A stretch of 64,000 nt of DNA, taken from contig NZ_STGM01000003.1 in assembly GCF_004854025.1 (NCBI RefSeq), positions 372,001 to 436,000 on the forward strand. Reading direction: 5' to 3'. The notes below the pieces were generated by a model, which was not told the DNA's origin, searched no databases, and was given only the letters and a program-made list of their open reading frames with translations. The position numbers were made by a program, and so were the translations under genes. This document shows, piece by piece, positions 24,163 through 32,041 of this stretch; positions within the stretch are counted from its first letter, which is position 1; every line of letters starts with the position of its first letter. This stretch comes from Microbacterium hydrothermale. Its GTDB lineage: Bacteria > Actinomycetota > Actinomycetes > Actinomycetales > Microbacteriaceae.

Positions 24163-25322
24163 GACGCGCTCCCCGGCAAAGTCACCGTGATCGACGCGCC
24201 CGCGCCGAGCGCGCCCTCGACGTCGAGTCGGCCGTCGAGCTGCTCCACCCGCTCCCGCATGGCGCGCAGCCCGAACGAGTCGGTGTGCGCCGCCGCGTCC
24301 TCGGCGAGGCGCGGGTCGAACCCGCGGCCGTCGTCGCTGATCCGCAGACGCACCCCCTCCCCGTTGTGCGTCAGGTGGATGCCGGCGTGCGCGGCGCCGG
24401 AATGCTGGGCGACGTTGGCGAGCGCCCCCTGCGCGATGCGCAGCAGGGCCGTCTGCGCGTCCATCGGCAGCTCGGCGTCGTCGTCGGTCTCGATCTCGAC
24501 GGAGATCCCCTCGCGCGCGGACCACTCCCGGCCGAGGCGCTCGAGCGCGGGGCCGAGGCCGCTGTCGAGGTGCGGGGGCGTGAGCTCGCGGATGAAGCGC
24601 CGCGTCTCGGCGAGACCGTCGGCCGCGGTCTCGCGCGCGAGGCGCACGTGCACGAGGCCCGGGCTGTCGGCATCCGCCCGCTCCGCCGCGTGCAGGAGCA
24701 TCTGGATGCTCGAGAGTCCCTGGGCGACGGTGTCGTGGATCTCGCGGGCGAGGCGCGCCCGCTCGGCGAGCACGCCCTGCTCGCGCTCGGCGGCGGCGAG
24801 CCGGTCGCGCGTGGCGAGCAGCTCGGCCATGAGCGCCTCGCGCTCGGCGGCGCGTCGATCGAGGGCGGCGTACCCGAGGCCGATGAGCAGCGCGACGCCG
24901 GCGCCGACGAGCGGTCCCACGACACCGCCCACGGTCAGTCCCCCGTGCACCGCGAACGCCGCGATCGTCAGGGCCGTGGTGCCGAGCACGGCGAGGGGGC
25001 CGGCGACGCCGGGCAACACGTGCAGGTAGAGGAAGAACAGCGGGAAGACGAGGTAGGCCGCCTCGGGGACCAGCCACACCAGCGCCGCCCACACCGCCGT
25101 CAGCACCGCGACCCACGCGATCGCCGCCGCCCGCCGCCGGGAGCGCGCGACGCCGAGCCCCGCGAGATAGACGGCGCCGAGGACGCCGGCGAGCACGAGA
25201 GCGAGCGCTGACCCGCCGGTGACGAGCACGCGCACCACGACGAGAGTGAGCAGCGCGGCGAACAGGACGTGGAGTCCGACGCGCAGGCCCGCGAACACGG
25301 GAGCGAGGGTGCGGTGCGGCAT
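24159..25322 (-). CDS. Sensor histidine kinase (NarL/DesK-type)
   Basis: Membrane sensor of 387 residues. About six hydrophobic helices fill residues 8-165 without an extracellular domain, so it may sense the membrane itself. The HisKA_3 dimerisation domain has [22 protein letters not shown] with the phosphorylated His196. The ATPase domain shows the N-box-like [18 protein letters not shown] and the G-box [12 protein letters not shown]. It is coupled to the response regulator. GGGAGGG lies upstream of ATG 25322 and TAGCCT just before that. Confidence 0.92.
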   Translation of the reverse strand: MPHRTLAPVFAGLRVGLHVLFAALLTLVVVRVLVTGGSALALVLAGVLGAVYLAGLGVARSRRRAAAIAWVAVLTAVWAALVWLVPEAAYLVFPLFFLYLHVLPGVAGPLAVLGTTALTIAAFAVHGGLTVGGVVGPLVGAGVALLIGLGYAALDRRAAEREALMAELLATRDRLAAAEREQGVLAERARLAREIHDTVAQGLSSIQMLLHAAERADADSPGLVHVRLARETAADGLAETRRFIRELTPPHLDSGLGPALERLGREWSAREGISVEIETDDDAELPMDAQTALLRIAQGALANVAQHSGAAHAGIHLTHNGEGVRLRISDDGRGFDPRLAEDAAAHTDSFGLRAMRERVEQLDGRLDVEGALGAGASITVTLPGSAS

Positions 25323-25467
25323 GACCCTCCCAGGCTACGGATGCCGGGGCCCCGGCGGATCATCCGAAAGGTGGAGAGCAAGAACGCCCCTTGCGCCGAT
25401 GACCCGCGGCGCCCGCCCGACGACGCTGGAGACGTGCCGGTGAGAGACACCGGCGGAAGGAGGCGAC

Positions 25468-26529
25468 GTGTACGTCGCATGGCGCGATCTGCGGTTCGCC
25501 CGCGGGCGGTTCGCCCTCATCGGGGCGGTCGTCGCCCTCATCACCCTGCTCGTGGGCTTCCTCGCGGGCCTGACCGGCGGCCTCGCCGCCCAGAACGTCT
25601 CGGCCGTGCTGGCCCTGCCCGGCGATCGGCTCGTGCTCCAGCCGGCGGGAAATGCGGCGGCGACCTTCGGGGAGTCGGCGATCGACGACGCCACCGTCGC
25701 CGCGTGGCGCGACGCCCCGGGTGTCACGGGCGTCGTGCCGGTCGGCATCCTGCAGTCCCGCGCCGAGGGCCCCGGCGCCTCCGGAGCGGTCGCCCTGTTC
25801 GGCCTCGACGCCCCCTCGTTCGCCCTGAACGCCCCGTCCGACGGCGAGGCGGCGCTGTCCGCCGGCGCCGCGACGACCCTGGGAGCCGCGGTCGGCGACG
25901 ACGTGACCATCGCGGGCGAGACGTTCCGCGTCGCCTCCGTCGGCGACGACCTGTCGTACAGCCACACCCCCGTCGTGGCCCTGAGCCCGAGCGCCTGGAA
26001 GAGCCTCGACGAGCGTCTGGGCGGAACGGGCGCGGCGACCGTGCTCGCCGTCTCGGGCACCCCCGCGTGGGACGATCTCGCGCAGAGCACCGGGACCACG
26101 GCATCCTCTCCCCTGGCGAGCCTGTCGGCGCTGCCCACGTTCCGCTCGGAGATCGGCTCGCTCGGGCTGATGATCGCGATGCTCTTCGGCGTCTCGGCGC
26201 TCGTCGTGGGCGCGTTCTTCACGGTGTGGACGATGCAGCGCGCGGGAGACGTCGCCGTGCTCAAAGCCCTCGGCGCCAGCACCCCCGCTCTCGTGCGCGA
26301 CGCCCTCGGTCAGGCCCTGGTCGTGCTCGTCGCCGGCGTGGGAGTGGGCATCGCCCTCACGGCGATCCTCGGAGCCCTCGCGGGCACCGCCCTGCCCTTC
26401 CTGCTCAGCCCGCTGACCACCCTCGCGCCCGCGGCCGTCATGATCGCCCTCGGCCTCGCCGGAGCGGCCGTGTCGCTGCGCACCGTCACCTCGTCCGACC
26501 CTCTCACCGCTCTGGGGAGCACCCGATGA
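25468..26529 (+). CDS. FtsX-like ABC transporter permease
   Basis: Permease of 353 residues with the FtsX/MacB layout: one N-terminal helix (FALIGAVVALITLLVGFLAGL), an extracytoplasmic domain of about 200 residues, then three helices (IAMLFGVSALVVGAFFTVW, LGQALVVLVAGVGVGIALTAIL, MIALGLAGAAVSL). The conserved VAVLKALGAS motif precedes helix 3. These proteins usually export peptides or lipids or act as mechanotransmitters. GTG 25468 has AAGGAGG at ideal spacing. Its stop overlaps the start of the ATPase gene. A two-component system lies divergently upstream. Confidence 0.9.
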   Translation: MYVAWRDLRFARGRFALIGAVVALITLLVGFLAGLTGGLAAQNVSAVLALPGDRLVLQPAGNAAATFGESAIDDATVAAWRDAPGVTGVVPVGILQSRAEGPGASGAVALFGLDAPSFALNAPSDGEAALSAGAATTLGAAVGDDVTIAGETFRVASVGDDLSYSHTPVVALSPSAWKSLDERLGGTGAATVLAVSGTPAWDDLAQSTGTTASSPLASLSALPTFRSEIGSLGLMIAMLFGVSALVVGAFFTVWTMQRAGDVAVLKALGASTPALVRDALGQALVVLVAGVGVGIALTAILGALAGTALPFLLSPLTTLAPAAVMIALGLAGAAVSLRTVTSSDPLTALGSTR

Positions 26530-27218
26530 TCCTTCTCGACGACGTCACCCTGACCTACCCCGACGGCGACGCCCGCGTCACGGCCGTCGACCACGTCACG
26601 CTGGAGGGCCGCCGCGGGCGGGTCACCGGCATCACCGGCCCGTCGGGGTCGGGCAAGTCCAGCCTGCTCGCCCTCGCCGCGACGCTCGTGCGCCCCGACT
26701 CCGGTCGCGTCATCATCGACGGGGTGGATGCCACCCCGCTGAGCGCCGCGAGCCGCACCGCGCTGCGCCGCGAACGCATCGGCATCGTGTTCCAGCAGCC
26801 GCAGCTGCTGCCCGCCCTCACCGCCCGCGAGCAGTTGCGGGTGATGGCGGAGCTCGGCGGACGCGGTCGCCGCGAGCGCCGCTCCGCCGTGCGCGGACGC
26901 GTCGACGAGCTGCTGGATGCCGTGGGCCTCGGCGCCCACGCCGACCGTCGCCCCGCGCAGCTGTCGGGCGGGCAGCGTCAACGCGTCGCGATCGCCCGCG
27001 CGCTCGTGCACGATCCCCGCGTGCTGCTGGTCGACGAGCCCACGAGCGCGCTGGACAGCGCGCGCGGCGCCGAGATCATGGCGCTGATCTTCCGACTCAC
27101 CCACGAGCGCGACACCGCGACCCTGCTGGTCACGCACGACCTCGTGCACGCGGGCGCGCTCGACGAGACGGTCGAGGTCGTCGACGGCCGGGCCGCCCTG
27201 GTCGCGGCGCCCGCGTGA
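26526..27218 (+). CDS. ABC transporter ATP-binding protein (MacB/LolD-type)
   Basis: ATPase partner of the FtsX-like permease, 230 residues. Walker A is GPSGSGKSS, the Q-loop is VFQQPQLLPALT, the signature is LSGGQRQRVAIARAL, Walker B is VLLVDEPTSALD and the switch His is in LLVTHDLVH. All catalytic residues are in place. ATG 26526 overlaps the permease stop (ATGA). Confidence 0.95.
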   Translation: MILLDDVTLTYPDGDARVTAVDHVTLEGRRGRVTGITGPSGSGKSSLLALAATLVRPDSGRVIIDGVDATPLSAASRTALRRERIGIVFQQPQLLPALTAREQLRVMAELGGRGRRERRSAVRGRVDELLDAVGLGAHADRRPAQLSGGQRQRVAIARALVHDPRVLLVDEPTSALDSARGAEIMALIFRLTHERDTATLLVTHDLVHAGALDETVEVVDGRAALVAAPA

Positions 27219-27227
27219 GCGGGGTGG

Positions 27228-27590
27228 TCACCAGCCGAAGGCGTTGAACCACTCGCGCCGTCGATCGGCCTCCTGGCGCGACTCGTCACCGCGCCAGGAG
27301 TCGTGCGGCGCGAGCGTGCCCTCGGCGGTCACCTCGACGAACGCCCAGCAGACGGGGCAGACCGCGCGACCGTCGGGGAACCCGTCGTCGAGCGTCGCGG
27401 CCGGCGAAGCGGCCGAGCCCGCGCCGGGGCATTCGGGCGGATCGGCCTGCAGGTCGCTCCAGAGCAGACGCCCGCCCGTACGGTGGTGAAGGCCCCGGTG
27501 CCCGTCCTCACGGGTGCAGATCTCGCCGTTTCTTCGGCTGAGGCACAGCCTCCGGGCGGCGCCCGGAAGCGCTGCCAGTGTTCGCGTCAT
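27228..27590 (-). CDS. Hypothetical Cys-rich protein (120 aa)
   Basis: Not recognised. The 120-residue protein has five Cys and several His: LCLSRRNGEICTREDGHRGLHHR in the first third, ECPG in the middle, and AVCPVCWAFVEV (CxxC) later, a pattern that could hold zinc. It ends WRGDESRQEADRRREWFNAFGW. ATG 27590 has only an adjacent AAGG; the true start may lie further in. It converges on the ABC ATPase gene with 9 bases between the stops and is divergent from csoR. Confidence 0.55.
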   Translation of the reverse strand: MTRTLAALPGAARRLCLSRRNGEICTREDGHRGLHHRTGGRLLWSDLQADPPECPGAGSAASPAATLDDGFPDGRAVCPVCWAFVEVTAEGTLAPHDSWRGDESRQEADRRREWFNAFGW

Positions 27591-27767
27591 CCTTCGATTC
27601 TCGCCGCTGCGAACGCAGCGGGGGCAGGTGCGGGATGCGCACGGGGCGGTGGGGTCCGGTGGGGGAGGGTTCGGTGGTCATCGCCGACCACCACCGGTCT
27701 GACGCAACAGCATGTCGACCTCCTGATGCTTCGACCCTCCGTCAGTCGCGACGTCGTGCCGAGGGGG

Positions 27768-27812
27768 TTGACACCTCGGCGAACGGTGATATGCATACCC
27801 CACGGGGGTATG
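27768..27812 (+). promoter_or_regulatory. csoR promoter and CsoR operator over the start codon
   Basis: TTGACA (27768-27773) and TATGCA (27790-27795) are spaced by 16 bases. The palindrome CATACCCC-ACG-GGGGTATG (27794-27812) matches the known CsoR operator type (ATACCCC followed by GGGGTAT). It covers the expected transcription start and the first ATG at 27810. Bound apo-CsoR would block transcription directly; copper would release it. Confidence 0.85.
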
Positions 27813-28103
27813 ATGAATGTCGTGCACGGATACGAGGGCCACAAGGACGACCTGCTCAAACGCCTGCGTCGCGCCGAGGGTCAGGTGCGCGGCATCGCCC
27901 GCATGGTCGACGACGATCAGTACTGCATCGACATCCTCACCCAGGTGTCGGCGGTCACGAAGGCGCTCGAGAACGTCGCCCTCTCGCTGCTCGACGACCA
28001 CCTCTCGCACTGCGTCGCCGAAGCGGCCGCGCAGGGCGGCCCCGTCGCCGAAGAGAAGCTCAGAGAAGCCAACCAGGCCATCGCCCGCCTGGTCCGCTCG
28101 TAA
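27810..28103 (+). CDS. csoR: CsoR copper-sensing transcriptional repressor
   Basis: Cu(I)-responsive repressor of 97 residues, an all-helical tetramer. Counting from the first Met, Cys39, His64 and Cys68 (in DDQYCIDIL and DDHLSHCVAE) match the Cys36/His61/Cys65 copper site of Mycobacterium tuberculosis CsoR. The DNA-contact region LLKRLRRAEGQVRGIARMV is typical. Two Met codons stand in tandem (27810, 27813), both inside the operator, so the message is almost leaderless. It is followed after 9 bases by copZ. No copper P-type ATPase is adjacent, which is unusual for a csoR operon. Confidence 0.95.
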   Translation: MMNVVHGYEGHKDDLLKRLRRAEGQVRGIARMVDDDQYCIDILTQVSAVTKALENVALSLLDDHLSHCVAEAAAQGGPVAEEKLREANQAIARLVRS

Positions 28104-28112
28104 GGAGACCCC

Positions 28113-28442
28113 ATGACCGAACAGCGCATCGACCTCGGACTCACGGCATCCGCTCCCGCTGACGGAGGCTGCGGCGACGGCTGCGGGTGCGGTCACCGCG
28201 CGGCCTCCTCCCCCGCCGCGACGCCCGCGGCGAACGACGTGCTCACCGTCGAGGGCATGACGTGCGACCACTGCGTGCGCGCCGTCACCGAGGAGTTGTC
28301 GGCGCTCGAGGGCGTCGACGTCGTCCGGGTCGACCTGCGGGCCGGAGAGGCGTCGCTCGTGCGCATCGCCCGGACGGGCGCCGTGAGCGACGACGACATC
28401 GCCGCGGCGATCGACGAGGCGGGCTACCGCCTCACGCGCTGA
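28113..28442 (+). CDS. copZ: CopZ-like copper chaperone with Cys-rich N-terminus
   Basis: Cytoplasmic copper carrier of 109 residues. The heavy-metal-associated domain covers about residues 42-109, with the metal motif GMTCDHC (Cys51, Cys54) and the family end DDDIAAAIDEAGYRLTR. The first 40 residues are an added Cys/His-rich segment, GGCGDGCGCGH (Cys20, 24, 26, His28), that could bind more Cu(I), much as in metallothionein-like tails. AAGGAG lies 7 bases before the ATG. It is co-transcribed with csoR and so should be copper-induced. Confidence 0.9.
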   Translation: MTEQRIDLGLTASAPADGGCGDGCGCGHRAASSPAATPAANDVLTVEGMTCDHCVRAVTEELSALEGVDVVRVDLRAGEASLVRIARTGAVSDDDIAAAIDEAGYRLTR

Positions 28443-28695
28443 CCGCGCGGCGCACGAGAGCGTCGACCGCGGAGTGGAAGGTGAGGTGCTGGGACACCTC
28501 GACCGCGCGGTCGTACCGGGCACCGCCGAGAGCGACGAACACGGCGCCGACGACCTCGACGTAGCCCACGATGTATCCCTCGCGCGCGACCTCGTACAGG
28601 TCGAGGTCGATGCGCGTCCAGGGGATCTCGGTGATGATCGGCGGCGTTCCGACGTTCTTCGAACCCCGGCGGCTGAGCGGTGCTTCCATGACCAT
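28432..28695 (-). CDS. Hypothetical protein (87 aa)
   Basis: A small soluble alpha/beta protein I do not recognise. It has NVGTPPIITEIPWTRIDLDLYEVAREGYIVGYVEVVGAVFVALGGARYDRAVEVSQHLTFHSAVDALVRRA. ATG 28695 has AAGGAG 8 bases upstream, a convincing ribosome site. Its 3' end overlaps that of copZ by 11 bases on the opposite strand. Confidence 0.7.
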   Translation of the reverse strand: MVMEAPLSRRGSKNVGTPPIITEIPWTRIDLDLYEVAREGYIVGYVEVVGAVFVALGGARYDRAVEVSQHLTFHSAVDALVRRAVSA

Positions 28696-28799
28696 GCGAG
28701 AACTCCTTAGCTCGTCCGGGGTTCTCTCAGCGTGCGCGTTCATCCGATGAAAGGGGCGGCCCTTGACGGATCGGCGGGGTAGAGGTACTCGCGCCCCCG

Positions 28800-28848
28800 C
28801 CGCGTCGGACGGGCCGCGTCGGACGGGCCGCGTCGGACGGGCCGCGGG
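28800..28848. repeat. Tandem 14-bp repeat, 3.5 copies
   Basis: CCGCGTCGGACGGG is repeated three times without change (28800-28841), followed by a half unit. It begins two bases before the end of the PadR gene's 3' side, in the gap between that gene and the hypothetical gene downstream. Confidence 0.85.
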
Positions 28849-28850
28849 CC

Positions 28851-29402
28851 TCAGAGCGCCGAGCGCGCGGGGCGACCGCGACGGGGACGCTCGACCGCGA
28901 GGTCGAAGGGTTCCGCGCCGGCGGTGAGACGCTCGACCTCGTCGAGCCAGCGCAGGTCGGCCTCGAGGCGCGCCCGGCGCGCCGCGCGCACGATCGCCAC
29001 CGCGACGGCATCCTCCGGGTCGTCCTCGACGTCTGTCGCCGCCAGGGCCGCGCGCACCGCGTCGCGCTGCGCCGAGAGCACCGCCTCGACATCCGTCTCG
29101 GGGAGGGTCACGGCGAGGGCGATCTTGAGGGCGACATCGTCGCGCCCCTCCGCGAGGGACGCGGTCGTCAACCACGACCGCGCCTCGAGGCGACCGGCGT
29201 CGGTCGGCCGCCACAGCACGCGAGCCTCGTCGTCGACGCCCGCTCCTTCGACGAGTCCGTCGCGCTCGAGCCGTTCGAGCGTCGTGTACACCTGGCCGAC
29301 GTTGACCGCGGCCCCGGTGCGCCGCTCGTATTCGGCGCGCAGCTGGGAGCCGTAGCAGGCGCCGCGATCGAGGATCGCGAGCAGGCTCTGACGCACCGAC
29401 AT
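28851..29402 (-). CDS. PadR-family transcriptional regulator
   Basis: Winged-helix regulator of 183 residues. The N-terminal domain MSVRQSLLAILDRGACYGSQLRAEYERRTGAAVNVGQVYTTLERLERDGLVEGAG is typical of PadR proteins (helix-turn-helix plus wing). The C-terminal half is helical and carries the dimer interface. It is divergent from cydA; two palindromes lie in the 156-base gap, so it may control itself and possibly the bd oxidase operon. The inducer is unknown. Confidence 0.9.
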   Translation of the reverse strand: MSVRQSLLAILDRGACYGSQLRAEYERRTGAAVNVGQVYTTLERLERDGLVEGAGVDDEARVLWRPTDAGRLEARSWLTTASLAEGRDDVALKIALAVTLPETDVEAVLSAQRDAVRAALAATDVEDDPEDAVAVAIVRAARRARLEADLRWLDEVERLTAGAEPFDLAVERPRRGRPARSAL

Positions 29403-29429
29403 GCCGCCTCCGGACGGGTTCGCGGGAAA

Positions 29430-29464
29430 AGACTTCCCCGGTAAGTCTCAGCGTAGACCGGGGA
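29430..29464. promoter_or_regulatory. Nested inverted repeats between padR and cydA
   Basis: AGACTTCCCCGGTAAGTCT (29430-29448) has 6-bp arms AGACTT/AAGTCT. Its centre TCCCCGGT is mirrored by ACCGGGGA at 29457-29464. The first palindrome lies 27 bases upstream of the padR start, where a self-repressing PadR protein would be expected to bind. Confidence 0.5.
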
Positions 29465-29512
29465 GGTCGTTCGACGCCGAATCATCGCCGGGCGGCGCGG
29501 GAGCGCCCGGCG

Positions 29513-29533
29513 TAGCATGTGGTCTGACCACAT
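29513..29533 (+). promoter_or_regulatory. cydA promoter with GntR-type palindrome
   Basis: TAGCAT (29513-29518) is a -10 box whose end overlaps the perfect 17-bp palindrome ATGTGGTCTGACCACAT (29517-29533). The transcription start would fall inside it. The core TGGTCTGACCA fits the TNGTNNNACNA pattern known for FadR/LldR-type GntR repressors. Confidence 0.65.
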
Positions 29534-29558
29534 AATCCGGTTCGATCGGAGGCTCCTG

Positions 29559-30998
29559 ATGGAGTGGCTCGACCCCCTGGCTCTCGCCCGCTGGCAGTTC
29601 GGGTTGACGACCCTGTACCACTTCCTCTTCGTCCCGCTGACGCTGGGGATGTCGCTGATCGTGGCGATCTTCCAGACCGTCTGGTACCGGACCGGCGACG
29701 TGCGGTGGCTGCACCTCACCCGCTTCTTCGGGAAGATCTTCCTCATCAACTTCGCCATGGGCGTCGTGACCGGCATCGTGCAGGAGTTCCAGTTCGGCAT
29801 GAACTGGTCGGCGTACTCGCGCTTCGTCGGTGACGTCTTCGGCGCCCCGCTCGCCTTCGAGGGCCTGCTCGCCTTCTTCCTCGAGGCGACCTTCATCGGC
29901 CTCTGGATCTTCGGCTGGGACAAGCTCCCCCGCCTCGCCCACCTGGCGAGCATCTGGATGGCGTCGATCGGGGCGACCCTCTCGGCGTACTTCATCATCG
30001 CCGCCAACGCCTTCATGCAGAACCCCGTCGGCTACCAGATGTCGGCCGAGGGGCACCGCGCCGAGCTCGTCGACTTCGGGGCGCTGCTGACCAACCCCGT
30101 GGCCCTCGCCGCCTTCCCCCACACGATCTTCGCCGGGTGGATGTTCGCCGCGATGGTCGTCGTCGCCGTGTCGGCCTGGCACATGGCCCGCGGACGCAAC
30201 ACCGACATGATGCGCAAGACCCTGCGCTTCGGCCTCTGGGCCACCGTGGTGTCGTTCGTCCTCGTCGCGATCGTCGGCGACCAGCTGAGCCTGGTGATGG
30301 TGGCGACCCAGCCGATGAAGATGGCCGCCGCCGAGGCCACGTTCAACACCGTGTGCGGCGCGAACGCCTCGTTCTCGATCTTCACGCTCGGCACCCCTGA
30401 CGGCACGAGCGAGCTGTTCAGCATCCGCGTGCCGTTCCTGCTCAGCATCCTGTCGACGCACTCCCTCGACGGCTGCGTCGAGGGCATCAACGACCTCAAC
30501 ACGCTGTACAGCCAGCAGATGTTCCCCCAGTTCGCCGACCAGGTCGACGGCAACTTCGCCCCCGTCCTGTGGGTCACCTACTGGGCCTTCCGCTGGATGA
30601 TCGCCCTCGGGGGCATCGCGGCGCTCGTGAGCGTCGTGGGCCTGTGGGTCACGCGCAAGAACGCCAAGCGCCCCGTCGCCGGGTGGATGTGGCGCGTGGC
30701 GATCTGGACGGCCCCGCTGCCGATGCTCGCGAGCCTGGTGGGCTGGGTGTTCACCGAGATGGGCCGTCAGCCGTGGATCGTCTTCGGTCTCATGCTCACG
30801 CAGGACGGCGTCTCGCCCAGCGTCCCGGGCTGGAGCGTGCTCGTGTCGCTCGTGGCCTTCACGCTCGTCTACCTCAGCCTCGCCGTCGTCGAATTCGGCC
30901 TCATCGTGAAGTTCGCGCAGAAGGGCCCCGAGCCGCTGCCCGACCCCGACGCCGAACGCGACGACTCCGTCGAGAACACCCCCACCACGGTCTACTAG
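29559..30998 (+). CDS. cydA: Cytochrome bd ubiquinol oxidase subunit I
   Basis: Heme-bearing subunit of the bd-type quinol oxidase, which reduces oxygen with high affinity without copper and without proton pumping. 479 residues, nine helices expected. The first helix carries ARWQFGLTTLYHFLFVPLTLGMS with the heme b595 ligand His21. The quinol site motif GRQPWIVFGLMLTQDGVSPSV is intact. The length fits the short Q-loop form. GGAGG lies 7 bases before ATG 29559, which is preferred over the in-frame ATG inside the operator. First gene of cydABDC. Confidence 0.96.
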   Translation: MEWLDPLALARWQFGLTTLYHFLFVPLTLGMSLIVAIFQTVWYRTGDVRWLHLTRFFGKIFLINFAMGVVTGIVQEFQFGMNWSAYSRFVGDVFGAPLAFEGLLAFFLEATFIGLWIFGWDKLPRLAHLASIWMASIGATLSAYFIIAANAFMQNPVGYQMSAEGHRAELVDFGALLTNPVALAAFPHTIFAGWMFAAMVVVAVSAWHMARGRNTDMMRKTLRFGLWATVVSFVLVAIVGDQLSLVMVATQPMKMAAAEATFNTVCGANASFSIFTLGTPDGTSELFSIRVPFLLSILSTHSLDGCVEGINDLNTLYSQQMFPQFADQVDGNFAPVLWVTYWAFRWMIALGGIAALVSVVGLWVTRKNAKRPVAGWMWRVAIWTAPLPMLASLVGWVFTEMGRQPWIVFGLMLTQDGVSPSVPGWSVLVSLVAFTLVYLSLAVVEFGLIVKFAQKGPEPLPDPDAERDDSVENTPTTVY

Positions 30999-31011
30999 GA
31001 GCCCCGTCATC

Positions 31012-32037
31012 ATGGATCTCGCGCAGCTTTGGTTCTGGATCGTCGCGTTCCTGTTCGTCGGCTACTTCGTGCTCGACGGATTCGACTTCGGCGTGGGCAT
31101 GTCGCTGCCCTTCCTGGGCAAGGACGACATCGCCCGTCGGCAGATCATCAACACCATCGGTCCCGTGTGGGACCTCAACGAGACCTGGGTCATCGTCGCC
31201 GGCGCCGCCCTGTTCGCCTCGTTCCCGGAGTGGTACGCGACGCTGTTCAGCGGCTTCTACCTGCCGCTGCTGGCGATCCTGCTGGCCCTCATCGCCCGCG
31301 GCGTCTCGTTCGAGTACCGCCACCAGCGCGACTCGCTGCGGTGGAAGCGCTCGTTCGACCGCATGATCGTCGTGGGATCCGCCCTCCCCGCCTTCCTGTG
31401 GGGCGTCGCCTTCGCGAACATCGTGCAGGGCGTGCCCCTGGACGCCGATCACGAGTACGCCGGGACGGTGCTCACGCTGCTCAACCCCTACGGCATCCTG
31501 GGCGGTCTGACGACGCTGAGCCTGTTCTTCGTGCACGGGCTGTACTTCGTCGCGCTGAAGACCGACGGACAGGTCCGCGCCGACGCCCGCCGGCTGGCGG
31601 GACGCGCCGGTCTGGTCACGATCGCCCTCGCGGCGATCTTCCTGGGCTGGACGATCGCCCAGGCCACCGCGGCCCCGCTGTTCCTCGGCGTCGTGGCCCT
31701 GTCGGGTGCCGCCGCGCTCGCCCTGATCGGCTCGTGGGTCGCGAACAGCCGCGATCGCGAGGGCACCGCCTTCGCGCTCGGGGCGGTGACGATCGTGACC
31801 GCGGTGGCCGCGCTGTTCTTCGCCCTCTTCCCGAACGTCATGCCCACCACTCTCGCCGGAGGGGCGGGTCTCACCATCGAGAACGCCTCGAGCACCCCGT
31901 ACACGCTCACGATCATGAGCTGGGCCGCCCTGATCTTCCTGCCGCTGATCCTGGCGTACCAGGGCTGGACGTACTGGGTCTTCCGCAAGCGCGTCACGCG
32001 CGCCCGCATCGAGAAGGCCGCGCTCGTCGCGCACTGA
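31012..32037 (+). CDS. cydB: Cytochrome bd ubiquinol oxidase subunit II
   Basis: Second subunit of the bd oxidase, 341 residues with about eight helices. The family start LWFWIVAFLFVGYFVLDGFDFGVGMSLPFLGKDDIARRQIINTIGPVWDLNETWVIVAGAALFASFPEWYA is unmistakable. TAGGAGC lies upstream of the ATG, 13 bases after the cydA stop. Confidence 0.96.
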   Translation: MDLAQLWFWIVAFLFVGYFVLDGFDFGVGMSLPFLGKDDIARRQIINTIGPVWDLNETWVIVAGAALFASFPEWYATLFSGFYLPLLAILLALIARGVSFEYRHQRDSLRWKRSFDRMIVVGSALPAFLWGVAFANIVQGVPLDADHEYAGTVLTLLNPYGILGGLTTLSLFFVHGLYFVALKTDGQVRADARRLAGRAGLVTIALAAIFLGWTIAQATAAPLFLGVVALSGAAALALIGSWVANSRDREGTAFALGAVTIVTAVAALFFALFPNVMPTTLAGGAGLTIENASSTPYTLTIMSWAALIFLPLILAYQGWTYWVFRKRVTRARIEKAALVAH

Positions 32038-32041
32038 TCCC

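Noticed and set aside
27591..27767. An RNA gene in the gap before csoR
   Set aside because: No stable fold or promoter-terminator pair was seen apart from the csoR promoter itself.
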